Below, piece after piece: positions 1-8,631 of a DNA stretch of 13,438 nucleotides. The stretch is from an uncultured Beijerinckiaceae bacterium (GTDB lineage Bacteria; Pseudomonadota; Alphaproteobacteria; Rhizobiales; Beijerinckiaceae). The DNA is taken from the NCBI GenBank assembly GCA_937863205.1, contig CALMGA010000218.1, positions 1 to 13,438 on the forward strand, in the 5' to 3' direction. The notes below the pieces were generated by a model. That model had not been told where the DNA came from. It searched no databases and worked only from the letters and a program-made list of their open reading frames with translations. A program made the position numbers and the translations under genes. How positions within the stretch are numbered: the first letter of the stretch is position 1; each line of letters starts with the position of its first letter.

Positions 1-464
1 ATCTCGGGGTCGTCCCAGCGCAGGCCGGCTTCGGCGGCCTTGTGGTAGTATCCGTCCACCTTGTAGGCGACCAGCGTGTCGGGCTCCAGCGTGCAGAAGG
101 CGTGGGCGAAGCCGCGCGGAATGAACAGCTGCTCGCCGCGCTCGGCCGTGAGCCGCGCGCCGCACCAGCGGCCGTAGCTCGGGCTGCCGGCGCGCAGATC
201 CACGGCGACGTCGTAGACCGCGCCGGCGAGAACCCGGACCAGCTTGGCCTGCGGCTCGGGCGCGAGCTGGAAATGCAGGCCGCGCACGGTGCCGCGCTGC
301 GTCGACAGCGACTGGTTATCCTGGCAGAAGGCGACGGCGATGCCGACGGCGGCGAACTTGCGCCGCGTGTAGGTTTCCACGAAGTAGCCGCGCCCGTCTG
401 CGATGCGCGGCGGGGTGACGAGCAGGACGTCGGGGATGGCCAGGGCCTCGACGGACAGGCTCAT
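1..464 (-). CDS. rfbC: dTDP-4-dehydrorhamnose 3,5-epimerase (partial, C-terminus off left edge)
   Basis: Third enzyme of dTDP-L-rhamnose synthesis: it epimerises C3 and C5 of dTDP-4-keto-6-deoxyglucose in the cytosol, feeding O-antigen or exopolysaccharide assembly. About 154 residues are visible of a family usually near 180. The protein opens [20 protein letters not shown] and then carries GRGYFVETY, the cupin signature [10 protein letters not shown] with the catalytic His at residue 64, IPRGFAHAF (His121), and VAYK with Tyr134 at the place of the catalytic Tyr. The start is fixed by a 4-bp ATGA overlap with the stop of the upstream rfbA, which implies translational coupling. Identity is clear from these motifs; the end, and whether rfbD/rfbB follow, lie outside the window. 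Confidence 0.95.
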   Translation of the reverse strand, partial: MSLSVEALAIPDVLLVTPPRIADGRGYFVETYTRRKFAAVGIAVAFCQDNQSLSTQRGTVRGLHFQLAPEPQAKLVRVLAGAVYDVAVDLRAGSPSYGRWCGARLTAERGEQLFIPRGFAHAFCTLEPDTLVAYKVDGYYHKAAEAGLRWDDPE

Positions 465-1384
465 CTCGCTCCCACCTTGGTGATGCCCGCCTCCGACGCA
501 TCCGTCCCGCCCGGCGCGGTTTCCTCCAGCCGGCGGCGGAGATAGGCGCCGTAGCCGGACTTGCCGTAGCGCGCCGCGCTGCGCAACACCGCCTCGGCGT
601 CGATGTAGCCTCGCACATAGGCGATCTCCTCAAGGCAGCAGATCTTCAGGCCCTGCCGGCGCTCCAGGATCTCCACGAACTGCCCGGCTTCGGCGAGCGA
701 GTCATGGGTGCCGGTGTCGAGCCAGGCGAAGCCGCGGCCCATCAGCTCGACCCGCAGCCGACCGCGATCGAGATAGGCCCTGTTGACGTCGGTGATCTCC
801 AGCTCGCCGCGCGGCGAGGGGGCGAGGTCGGCGGCGATGTCGAGCACGCCGTTGTCGTAGAAGTACAGGCCGGTCACCGCGAGGTTGGACCGCGGCGCCG
901 CAGGCTTCTCCTCCAGCGACAGGGCGCGGCCGTTCGCGTCCATCTCGACGACGCCGTAGCGCTCGGGATCGGACACGCGATAGGCGAACACGGTCGCCCC
1001 GTCCCGCCGCGCCGCCGCCGTGCCGAGAAGTTGGGGCAGACCGTGGCCGTAGAAGATGTTGTCGCCCAGCACCAGCGCCACCGCGTCCCGCCCGACGAAG
1101 TCGCGGCCGATGAGGAAGGCTTCGGCGAGACCGTTGGGCTCGGGCTGCACGGCGTAGGACAGCGCGAGGCCGAGGGCGGAGCCGTCGCCCAGCAACTGTT
1201 GGAACAGCGGCGCGTCGTGAGGGGTGGTGATGATCAGGATGTCGCGGACGCCGGCCATCATCAGCGTGCCGAGCGGGTAGTAGATCATCGGCTTGTCGTA
1301 AACGGGCAGGAGCTGCTTCGAGCACACCAGCGTCAGCGGATAAAGCCGCGTTCCCGATCCCCCCGCGAGGATGATGCCTTTCAT
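461..1384 (-). CDS. rfbA: Glucose-1-phosphate thymidylyltransferase
   Basis: First enzyme of dTDP-L-rhamnose synthesis, joining glucose-1-phosphate and dTTP to give dTDP-glucose. At 307 aa it is slightly longer than the usual ~290. The nucleotidyltransferase signature [13 protein letters not shown] is at residues 6-18, followed by [17 protein letters not shown], the metal/sugar site LGDNIFYG (106-113), EEKP (158-161) and WLDTGTH (221-227). The tail after about residue 288 ([10 protein letters not shown]...) looks like a disordered extension. The ATG at 1384 puts the start directly on the conserved MKGIILAGG, with a weak AGGGA upstream. It overlaps rfbC by 4 bp (ATGA). It appears to be the first gene of the rhamnose cassette, since the DNA upstream (1385-1741) holds no gene on this strand. 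Confidence 0.97.
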   Translation of the reverse strand: MKGIILAGGSGTRLYPLTLVCSKQLLPVYDKPMIYYPLGTLMMAGVRDILIITTPHDAPLFQQLLGDGSALGLALSYAVQPEPNGLAEAFLIGRDFVGRDAVALVLGDNIFYGHGLPQLLGTAAARRDGATVFAYRVSDPERYGVVEMDANGRALSLEEKPAAPRSNLAVTGLYFYDNGVLDIAADLAPSPRGELEITDVNRAYLDRGRLRVELMGRGFAWLDTGTHDSLAEAGQFVEILERRQGLKICCLEEIAYVRGYIDAEAVLRSAARYGKSGYGAYLRRRLEETAPGGTDASEAGITKVGAR

Positions 1385-1741
1385 TGATGATCCCTGCTCA
1401 TGGGCTGCAACCGCTGCGGTCGGGAAGCCTTTCGCTGGAGCAAAGGGTTAACACCGAACCGGCTCGCGGATCCACCGCCTCGATGGCCAAGGTCTGGCCC
1501 GCACGCCACCGGCTGGCGCCGTTCGATCGGCATGAACCCGTCGCCGTGCTCCCATTTCGATGCGTCCCATGTCGGCGCCGGTTGCGCGCGCGGCCTGGAT
1601 GTCCTGCGCGAGACTCGATGAATGGACATGCCGTTACGCGATCGCGCCGGCACGCTGGCGCGCCGGGGAATCATCATCGTGGCTGTTGGAGCGAACGCAA
1701 CCTTGCGCCCCGTCAGCCCGAAGACCTGTCAAGGAGAGTCC
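1385..1741. other. Gene-free stretch between rfbA and the DUF3455 relic
   Basis: This 357-bp stretch lies between two divergent genes and should hold the rfbA promoter and the upstream region of the relic. Open frames cross it on both strands, but they are Arg/Pro/Ser-rich, resemble no family I know, and look like by-products of high GC. I could not find a convincing -35/-10 pair on either strand. A perfect short palindrome, ACCGC-T-GCGGT (1410-1420), sits 26 bp upstream of rfbA, and an AT-richer patch with GGTTAAC is at 1447-1453. Neither can be assigned a role. Confidence 0.5.
1731..1736 (+). promoter_or_regulatory. Strong Shine-Dalgarno of the DUF3455 relic
   Basis: AAGGAG, a near-perfect ribosome binding site, stands five bases before the ATG at 1742. 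It decides the original start of the broken gene downstream and shows that the 5' end of the relic is intact. Confidence 0.7.
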
Positions 1742-2221
1742 ATGCCGTACCGATCGGTCGGCCCGCTCGCCCTGACGCTGGACCTGGCAGCCTCGGCCTG
1801 TTTCGCCGCGACGCCTGCAGCCGCCGGGCTCGCGCCACCCCGGGCAGCGCGTTCATCGCGCGCTTCGCCGCCAGGGGCGCACAGGTTCACACCTTTCTCC
1901 AAGACAAGGGCGCGCTGATATGGAGCGCCGCCGAGCCGGATGCCGAACTCGATGGTCGCTCCTTTGCGCGCCACCTCAAGGGACCGACCTGGCAGACGCG
2001 CGACGGAACGACGGTCGTCGGCGCGGTGGCCGCCAAGGCGCAGGCCGCGATCGCCGATGCCGTGCTGCTCCTGTCCGCCAGGGCGACGGGATCGCCGGCG
2101 GGCACGCACTAAGTGCACGCGCCGCGACACGTCGGGCGGCGTGGGGCCGAACGCCGCGTGCGCTTCGGCCGGGCAAACGCTCCGCGTTGCCTGTAGCGCC
2201 ACCGGCGCCTTCTATCGATCC
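1742..2221 (+). pseudogene. Broken DUF3455-family secreted protein
   Basis: Pieces of a DUF3455 protein (secreted, function unknown) appear in order but in alternating frames. From the ATG at 1742 (frame 2) a signal peptide is read: MPYRSVGPLALTLDLAASAC then FAATPAAAGLAPP. Near the C-run at 1838-1841 the match moves to frame 1: GSAFIARFAARGAQVHTF, WSAAEPDAEL, then the hallmark GPTWQTRDGTTVVG and VLLLSARATGSPAGTH. A TAA at 2110-2112 sits where the family has an aromatic residue (GTH-stop-VH). Around 2119-2122 the match returns to frame 2 with RRDTSGGVGPNAAC and VACSATGAFYR, the usual C-terminal Cys and FY motifs. So one nonsense codon and two single-base frameshifts are visible, and no stop follows the last motif. 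The family assignment is from recalled family motifs. A sequencing error could explain one lesion, hardly all three. Confidence 0.75.
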
Positions 2222-2254
2222 ACAGAGGCGCGGAAAAAGGGGTGTCGAGGCTGC

Positions 2255-2917
2255 TCAGGCGGCGGCGGCGATCCGGCGGGACGCGGCGGACTTCGGCCGT
2301 CCCAGGCGCTTTTTCAGCGAGGCCCAGAGCACCCGCATTTCTTCGGCCGCCTTGCCGTCGGGTTCAAGCTCGGTCGGGCCCATGCCCTCGCGGGCCGCTT
2401 CCTGGTAGGCGACGCGCAGGGCCACGAGCGGGCGCAGCAGGCCGCCCATGCTTTCCAGCGCCGCCGCTCCGTCGGTGACGCGCTGGCTTTCCTGCATCGG
2501 CGGGCACTGGTTGAGAACGAAGGCGAAGTCCTTGGCCAGCGTTTTCAGCTTGCCGCGGGTCACCTCGCTCGACCAGATATCGAAGATGGTCGGTCGGGCG
2601 GGGATGACGCAAAGGTCGGCCGCCCGCATCGCCGCGTCGGCCGCCGGCGTATCGGTCGCCGGCGTGTCGATGAGAACCAGCGTGACGCCGCCCTTGCCGA
2701 GCGCGGCGAGGGCATCGGGAAGCTTGCCGGCAGACAGCGTTTCCACCGGCATCGCCTTGTCGCCGCGTCGGTGCGCCCATTTGGTGAGCGACTTCTGCGG
2801 ATCCATGTCGATGAGGAAGACGCGTTCGCCGGCTTCCTGAGCCGCCACCGCGAGGCAGGCCGCCAGCGTGCTCTTGCCCGAGCCGCCCTTCTGCGTCACC
2901 AGCGCCACCGTTCGCAT
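2255..2917 (-). CDS. Orphan ParA/MinD-type ATPase
   Basis: Deviant Walker-A P-loop ATPase of the ParA/SIMIBI class, whose members use ATP-driven dimerisation on DNA to position cargo. About 220 aa, the size of short ParA/ParF-type proteins with no N-terminal HTH. The Walker A KGGSGKST with its signature Lys is at residues 10-17, the switch region LIDMDPQKS at 35-43, and Walker B LVLIDTPA follows. The C-terminal tail is basic (SLKKRLGRPKSAASRR), possibly for DNA contact. The ATG at 2917 is preferred because GGAG lies six bases upstream; a GTG at 2920 is also in frame but too close to it. No parB, cargo adaptor or parS-like repeat is visible nearby, so the cargo is unknown. It diverges from rarA across 138 bp. 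Confidence 0.85.
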   Translation of the reverse strand: MRTVALVTQKGGSGKSTLAACLAVAAQEAGERVFLIDMDPQKSLTKWAHRRGDKAMPVETLSAGKLPDALAALGKGGVTLVLIDTPATDTPAADAAMRAADLCVIPARPTIFDIWSSEVTRGKLKTLAKDFAFVLNQCPPMQESQRVTDGAAALESMGGLLRPLVALRVAYQEAAREGMGPTELEPDGKAAEEMRVLWASLKKRLGRPKSAASRRIAAAA

Positions 2918-3055
2918 CACAGGCTCCGTTCCTGCCGCACCCGCCAGGATTAGCGGCGAAGATGATTAACGAACCGTTGCCGACCTCGGCCAAAAAGGTG
3001 GGACAGGTCGCGGGGCGAGGTGGATTTGCGCCGCGCGCCGACGCAGGATGGCGCG

Positions 3056-4468
3056 ATGAGCCTTTTCGTCGCCGCCGGCCTCGAACCCCCGCCACCCGAA
3101 CCGGGCGCCCGTCGGGCAAGGCCGGATGAAGCGCAGGCCGCCGTGCCGGAGCGGCCAACCAACCAGCCCTCGCTCAACCAGCCCTCGCTCAACCAGCCCT
3201 TGGCCGACCGGCTGCGCCCGCGCACCCTCGACGAGGTGTCGGGCCAGACACACCTGCTCCAACCCGGCGGTGCGTTGCGCCGTCTGGTCGGCGCCCGCGC
3301 GCTCGGCTCGCTGATCTTCTGGGGACCGCCGGGCACGGGCAAGACCACGGTGGCACGCCTCCTTGCCGGCGAGACCGACCTCGCCTTCGTGCAGATCTCG
3401 GCGATCTTTTCCGGTGTCGCCGAACTGAAGAAGGTATTCGAGGAGGCGCGGCGGCGCCGGCAGCTCGGGCAAGGCCCGACGCTGCTCTTCGTCGACGAGA
3501 TCCACCGCTTCAACCGGGCGCAGCAGGACAGCTTTCTTCCCGTGATGGAGGACGGCACGGTGACGCTGATCGGCGCCACCACGGAGAACCCGAGTTTCGA
3601 GCTGAACGCGGCGCTGCTGTCGCGCGCCCGGGTGATGACCTTCCACCCGCTCGACGAGGCGGCGATGGCCGGCCTTCTCCTTCGCGCCGAGGCGAGCGAG
3701 GGGCGGCCCCTGCCGCTCGACGAGGCTGCCCGCACCGCGCTGGTCGCCATGGCCGATGGGGATGGCCGCGCCCTGCTGACGCTGGCCGAGGAGGTTTGGC
3801 GCGCCGCCCGTTCCGGCGAATGCTTCGACACGGCCGCTCTCGCCGGCGTGGTACAGCGGCGCGCGCCGATCTACGACAAGGGCGGGGAAGGGCACTACAA
3901 CCTGATCAGCGCCCTGCACAAGGCCGTGCGCGGCTCGGACCCGGATGCCGCCCTGTATTACCTCGCCCGCATGCTGGACGGCGGCGAGGACCCGCTCTTC
4001 ATCGCCCGCCGCATCGTGCGCATGGCGGTCGAGGACATCGGCCTCGCCGACCCGCAGGCGCTCGTCCACGCCAATGCCGCCAAGGAGGCCTACGACTTCC
4101 TCGGCTCGCCCGAAGGCGAGCTGGCGCTGGCCAATGCGGTTCTCTACGTCGCCACCGCCCCCAAATCCAATGCCGCCTACGTCGCCTACAAGGCGGCGCT
4201 GCGGCTCGCCCGCGAGGGTGGCTCGCTGCCGCCGCCGAAAATCATCCTCAACGGCTCCACCAAGTTCATGAAGAGCGAGGGCTACGGCGGCGGCTACCGG
4301 TACGATCACGACGAGCCCGGTGCCTTCTCCGGTCAGAACTACTGGCCGGACCGCCTCGGCCGCCACGCGCTCTACGCGCCCACCGGGCGCGGGCACGAGT
4401 GCGATATCGCCCGCCGGATGGCTCGCTGGGCGGATCTGCGGCGCGAGCGCGACCCAGGCGAGCCGTGA
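3056..4468 (+). CDS. rarA: Replication-associated recombination protein RarA (AAA+ ATPase)
   Basis: Homologue of E. coli RarA/MgsA and eukaryotic WRNIP1, a clamp-loader-like ATPase acting at stalled replication forks. 470 aa from the chosen start. Walker A GPPGTGKT is at residues 90-97, Walker B LLFVDEIH at 143-150, sensor-1 GATTENPSFELN at 173-184, and the Arg-finger motif SRARV at 189-193. The C-terminal half carries the RarA tetramerisation region (GGEDPLFIARRIVRMAVEDIGL, and YVAYKAAL). An in-frame ATG at 3020 exists, but relatives begin with a short M-x-LF-x-AGLEP motif, matching MSLFVAAGLEP at 3056, which also has AGGA seven bases upstream. Between that motif and PLADRLRPRTLDEVSGQ lies a ~37-residue insert, longer than usual, containing the repeat NQPSL-NQPSL-NQP. 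Confidence 0.95.
   Translation: MSLFVAAGLEPPPPEPGARRARPDEAQAAVPERPTNQPSLNQPSLNQPLADRLRPRTLDEVSGQTHLLQPGGALRRLVGARALGSLIFWGPPGTGKTTVARLLAGETDLAFVQISAIFSGVAELKKVFEEARRRRQLGQGPTLLFVDEIHRFNRAQQDSFLPVMEDGTVTLIGATTENPSFELNAALLSRARVMTFHPLDEAAMAGLLLRAEASEGRPLPLDEAARTALVAMADGDGRALLTLAEEVWRAARSGECFDTAALAGVVQRRAPIYDKGGEGHYNLISALHKAVRGSDPDAALYYLARMLDGGEDPLFIARRIVRMAVEDIGLADPQALVHANAAKEAYDFLGSPEGELALANAVLYVATAPKSNAAYVAYKAALRLAREGGSLPPPKIILNGSTKFMKSEGYGGGYRYDHDEPGAFSGQNYWPDRLGRHALYAPTGRGHECDIARRMARWADLRRERDPGEP
3161..3200 (+). repeat. 15-bp in-frame tandem repeat inside rarA
   Basis: The unit AACCAGCCCTCGCTC occurs at 3161-3175 and 3176-3190, followed by a partial third copy, AACCAGCCCT, at 3191-3200. Copies are identical at the base level. 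Each codes for NQPSL in the linker between the N-terminal motif and the AAA+ domain. A 15-bp unit keeps the frame, so copy-number changes would only alter linker length. Confidence 0.95.
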
Positions 4469-4619
4469 ACGTCGGCCGTGTCGAGCGAAGCTTCACCCGA
4501 CCCTTCGCGGCCTCTTGACGAATGGCGCGCGTCGTCACGTCTTCGTGGTTTGCTGCGGGAACAGTGTCGTCGCAACTTGGTTGCCGCTCGGATCTGACGG
4601 TTGCCACGGTGGTGGTTCG

Positions 4620-4922
4620 ATGAGTTTCATGGCGATAGTGCATGCGCCGGCGCTGCGGTCCGGAGCGCGGATCTGCATCTGCGACCTCGACCAGACGATC
4701 GACGAGCCACCCTCCGAACTCGTCATCGGATCGGAAGTCGCCCTTCGCTTCGGCACATGCTGCCCTTCGCTTGCTTCGGGCGCGATCCAGGCCTGCGACC
4801 TCGGGGCCGACGAGGCGGTGTTGCGCATCGCCGATGCCGACTGGACGATCCGGCGATCGCACGAGGGCGGCGTCAACGTCGCCGGCCTCGTGGCGGAAGA
4901 TTGGTTCGTGGTCGGGCGCTGA
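4620..4922 (+). CDS. Small protein of unknown function (100 aa)
   Basis: I do not recognise this ORF. It opens MSFMAIVHAPALRSGARICI and ends GVNVAGLVAEDWFVVGR. It is acidic through the middle (DLDQTIDEPPSE, DLGADEAVLRIADADW) and has five cysteines, in ICIC, TCCP and QACD. No signal peptide, membrane segment or known motif is visible. Codon use has the expected G/C third-position bias, unlike most shadow frames. The start is uncertain: the ATG at 4620 has only a weak GGTGG upstream, and an ATG at 4629 is also possible. It lies 151 bp after rarA on the same strand and ends 10 bp from the converging FAD dehydrogenase. It may be co-transcribed with rarA. Confidence 0.5.
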   Translation: MSFMAIVHAPALRSGARICICDLDQTIDEPPSELVIGSEVALRFGTCCPSLASGAIQACDLGADEAVLRIADADWTIRRSHEGGVNVAGLVAEDWFVVGR

Positions 4923-4932
4923 TCTCCCCCGC

Positions 4933-6405
<1,473 letters not shown>

Positions 6406-6457
6406 GGAAGGGCTCTCCTACTTATGGATCGCGCCGCGCCGCGTCGAGGTCGCGCGT

Positions 6458-7765
6458 TCATCCCAGCAGCCGTCGCGCCCGCTTGGGACGCGCCCGCCGG
6501 AACACGGCGACCATTTCAAGGTGCGCCGCGTAGCGGAACTGGTCGACGGGCACCACGTCGTCGCAGCGGAAGCCGGCGCCGAGCAGGATGGCGGCATCGC
6601 GGGCGAAGCTCGCCGGGTCGCAGGCGATCGAGACCACGGTCGTGACGGGTGAGGCGGCGAGTTCGCGCGTCTGCGCCTCGGCGCCCGCGCGCGGGGGATC
6701 GAGGCACACCGCGTCGAAGCGGGCCAGTTCGTCGGCGAGGAGCGGACGGCGGTGCAGGTCGCGCGCCTGGACCTTGACCCGGCGCAGGCCGGACGCGGCG
6801 CGAGCCGCCCTGTCGATGGCGGCGAGGGCCGGCGCGTCGCTGTCGATCGCCTCGACCTCGGCTGTCCCGGCGAGCCGCAGCGCGAAGGTGCCGATGCCGC
6901 TGAACAGGTCGGCGATGCGTCCGGCGCCGCGCAGCGCCGCCGTGACCCGGCCGGCCAGAGCCGACTCGCCGGCCGCCGTCGCCTGAAGAAAAGCGCCGGG
7001 CGGCAGCTCGACGAGCGCCGCGCCCACCGCGAGCGCCGGCTTGCGCCGTTCCAGCACGACCACGCCGTGGTTCGACAGGCGAGCGAGGTCATGGCCGACG
7101 GCGAGCGCCACGAGGCGCTGGCGCTCGTCGTCGGCGAGCGGACCGTGCCCGCGCAGGTCGATGTCGAGGCCCTCCGGCGTCGCCGTGCAAAGCAGGTCCA
7201 GCGGCTTGCCGGCCGATGCCAGGGCAAGGGCGAGCGCTTCGGCCGCCGGCAGGGCGCCGGCGAGGCCGGGGGCGAGGATCGGACAGTTGGCGATCGGCAC
7301 GATGTCGTGGGAGCGGGCCCGCATGTAGCCGACGAGGGTGCGTCCGTCGGCCCCGACGCGGGCATGAAAGGTGGCGCGGCGCCGACCCTCGCCGTGGGCG
7401 TCGACCAGCTCCGCCACCGGCACCGCCACGCCGCCGCGGGCGAGTTGCTCGACGAGCAGGTTGCGTTTCCACGCGGCATAGGCCGGCTCGGCCCAGGCCT
7501 GCACCGCGCAGCCGCCGCAAACCGTGAAGTAAGGGCAGACGGGGGCGATGCGGTCCGGGCTCGCGGCGAGCAACCCGACGAGGTCGCCACGCTCGCCGTG
7601 GCGGAGCACGCTCACGGTGTCGCCGGGGAGGGCGTAGGGGATGAAAAGGCGAGTGCCCCCGGCGCCGGCGATGCCTTCGCCACGGTGGCCAAGGTTGTCC
7701 ACGGTGACGCGCAGGGGAAGGTCCGAGCGGTCAGGCAAGGGAAGATGCGGCGTGTCCGCGCTCAC
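6458..7765 (-). CDS. Class I SAM-dependent RNA m5U methyltransferase (RlmD/RumA-TrmA family)
   Basis: Methylates C5 of a uridine in structured RNA; in this family 23S rRNA (RlmD, RlmC) or tRNA (TrmA). 435 aa. An N-terminal TRAM-like domain (residues 16-70) is followed by an iron-sulfur motif with C77, C83 and C86 (CPYFTVCGGC) and the matching fourth Cys, C161 (IANCPIL). The catalytic half has FLQAT (Gln261), the SAM site ADLFSGIGTFAL (285-296), LDPPRAG (355-361), the nucleophile C382 in SIACDPASFARD, and the general base Glu417 in HLEMVAVF. The four-Cys cluster favours the RlmD branch, but the target base cannot be read from sequence. The GTG start overlaps the stop of the upstream tetR by 4 bp (GTGA), so translation is probably coupled. 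Confidence 0.93.
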   Translation of the reverse strand: MSADTPHLPLPDRSDLPLRVTVDNLGHRGEGIAGAGGTRLFIPYALPGDTVSVLRHGERGDLVGLLAASPDRIAPVCPYFTVCGGCAVQAWAEPAYAAWKRNLLVEQLARGGVAVPVAELVDAHGEGRRRATFHARVGADGRTLVGYMRARSHDIVPIANCPILAPGLAGALPAAEALALALASAGKPLDLLCTATPEGLDIDLRGHGPLADDERQRLVALAVGHDLARLSNHGVVVLERRKPALAVGAALVELPPGAFLQATAAGESALAGRVTAALRGAGRIADLFSGIGTFALRLAGTAEVEAIDSDAPALAAIDRAARAASGLRRVKVQARDLHRRPLLADELARFDAVCLDPPRAGAEAQTRELAASPVTTVVSIACDPASFARDAAILLGAGFRCDDVVPVDQFRYAAHLEMVAVFRRARPKRARRLLG

Positions 7766-8442
7766 CGCCTCGCGATGCCCCGGAGGAAGAAGGCCACCGC
7801 CGCGCGCGTGCGCTGCCGGATGCGGTCTGCGTCGAGCGCGACCCCATAGAGCGACAAGCGCGAGGCGCGGCCGAGCACCAAGCCGAGGAACAGGTCGGCG
7901 GCGAGCGGAAGGTCGCCGATCGAGTACCGCGCATCGTCGGTGAAACGCCCCAGCACCGCTTCCACCAGACGAAGCTGGCGTCCATAGCCCTCGCGCACGG
8001 CCAGTTCCGCCAGTTCGGGAAAGCTCGGCGCCTGTGCCGCCAGGATGCGCGCGAGGGACATCGCATCGGGAACAAGGAGCTTGGCCAGCATGCGGTCGGC
8101 GATGCGCTCCAGCATGTCGGACAGATCGGCCCCGGCGAGCGGTGCCGCGACCTCCAGTTCCAGCGGCTCGTAGAGTTGCAGGATGCGCCGGCGCAGCACG
8201 GCGGCGAAAAGGGCTGCCTTGTCGTGATAGCGGGCGTAAAGCGTCGCCTTGCCGATCGCCGCCGCCTCGGCGAGCCGGTCCATCGATGTCGCGTCGAAGC
8301 CGTGCTCCATGAACATGGCGGCGGCGATCTCCAGCAGGCGCTCGTCGCGTTCCGCCGCGGCCGCGCGCGTGGGACGTCCGCCGCGGCTGCGCCGACCTTC
8401 GGTCTCTTCGGCTGTGGCGGCGATGGCGAAACCTCCGGCCAA
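7762..8442 (-). CDS. TetR-family transcriptional regulator of the efflux operon
   Basis: Likely repressor of the divergent efflux genes. The N-terminal HTH domain is clear: RGGRPTRAAAAERDERLLEI, AAAMFMEHGFDATSMDRLAE, then AAAIGKATLYARYHDKAALF, with recognition-helix residues around 60-72. The rest (AVLRRRILQLYEPLELEV to the end) is a ligand domain of normal size, most like AcrR-type regulators with a C-terminal TetR_C domain. The start is uncertain. No in-frame ATG exists upstream of the HTH; candidates are TTG at 8442 (226 aa, chosen because it gives a usual N-terminus), GTG at 8493 and GTG at 8547, all with poor Shine-Dalgarno sites. Its stop overlaps the GTG start of the RNA methyltransferase. 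Confidence 0.88.
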   Translation of the reverse strand: MAGGFAIAATAEETEGRRSRGGRPTRAAAAERDERLLEIAAAMFMEHGFDATSMDRLAEAAAIGKATLYARYHDKAALFAAVLRRRILQLYEPLELEVAAPLAGADLSDMLERIADRMLAKLLVPDAMSLARILAAQAPSFPELAELAVREGYGRQLRLVEAVLGRFTDDARYSIGDLPLAADLFLGLVLGRASRLSLYGVALDADRIRQRTRAAVAFFLRGIARR

Positions 8443-8594
8443 GATGGATCCAATCCGCCGAGCGATGCGGCAGGGGTTGAGGGCAGGGAACACGCGCGAG
8501 GTGCGACCCGCATGCCCCGCTGCGTCAGCGCTGTGACATCGCTGCACGGTCGGCGCAAGTTCGTCGCCCTTATCATTGCCTTCATTCCCTGCTG

Positions 8595-8610
8595 GTTATA
8601 GAACGATACT
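8595..8610. promoter_or_regulatory. Candidate divergent promoter core between tetR and emrA
   Basis: On the minus strand TATAAC (8600-8595) fits a -10 box at five of six positions. On the plus strand TATAGA (8597-8602) and GATACT (8605-8610) each fit at four of six, with a TTGCCT (8576-8581) 15 bases before the first as a poor -35. Overlapping cores under one operator would allow joint control of tetR and the efflux genes. No start site can be proven from sequence. Confidence 0.35.
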
Positions 8611-8615
8611 GTTCT
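8600..8615. promoter_or_regulatory. Candidate TetR operator (inverted repeat)
   Basis: AGAAC-GATACT-GTTCT is a perfect 5-bp inverted repeat around a 6-bp centre. It extends to 7 bp per arm with one mismatch (ATAGAAC / GTTCTGT). It lies 16 bp upstream of the emrA start, in the gap between the divergent regulator and pump genes, where autoregulating TetR proteins usually bind, and it overlaps the AT-richest DNA of the region. Size and symmetry suit a TetR dimer. Binding itself is inferred. Confidence 0.65.
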
Positions 8616-8631
8616 GTTTTCGGGAATCGAC

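Noticed and set aside
1410..1420. Perfect palindrome ACCGC-T-GCGGT upstream of rfbA
   Set aside because: Short, single, and made only of G/C-rich sequence; expected by chance at this base composition, with no promoter beside it.
1381..1677. Minus-strand 98-codon frame whose stop overlaps the rfbA ATG by 4 bp
   Set aside because: The ATGA overlap is tempting as a leader gene, but the composition is Arg/Ser/Pro-rich, there is no good Shine-Dalgarno and no recognisable motif. It is probably a chance frame.
1727..1732. Minus-strand TTGACA, a perfect -35 box
   Set aside because: No -10-like sequence lies 15-19 bases downstream on that strand, and it overlaps the Shine-Dalgarno of the relic.
1384..2112. 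Long plus-strand frame of 242 codons starting at the rfbA start
   Set aside because: Its first ~150 codons are Arg/Pro-rich with no family resemblance. Only the 3' part is meaningful, as the middle piece of the DUF3455 relic, whose own start at 1742 is in another frame.
2979..2990. GCCGA-CC-TCGGC inverted repeat followed by AAAAA in the parA-rarA gap
   Set aside because: A two-base loop is too tight for an RNA hairpin. The A-run is on the wrong side for a terminator on either strand, and both neighbouring genes start here rather than end.
3020..3055. Earlier in-frame ATG of rarA at 3020
   Set aside because: It would add 12 residues (MDLRRAPTQDGA) before the M-x-LF-x-AGLEP motif at which relatives begin, and has a poorer ribosome site than 3056.
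2966..4396. Very long minus-strand frame (476 codons) opposite rarA
   Set aside because: Shadow of rarA: the plus strand has all AAA+ motifs, while the reverse frame is low-complexity Arg/Gly/Ala/Val with no family features.
4485..4508. GCGAAG / CTTCGC stem after rarA as a terminator
   Set aside because: Twelve-base loop, six-pair stem and no T-run afterwards; too weak to call.
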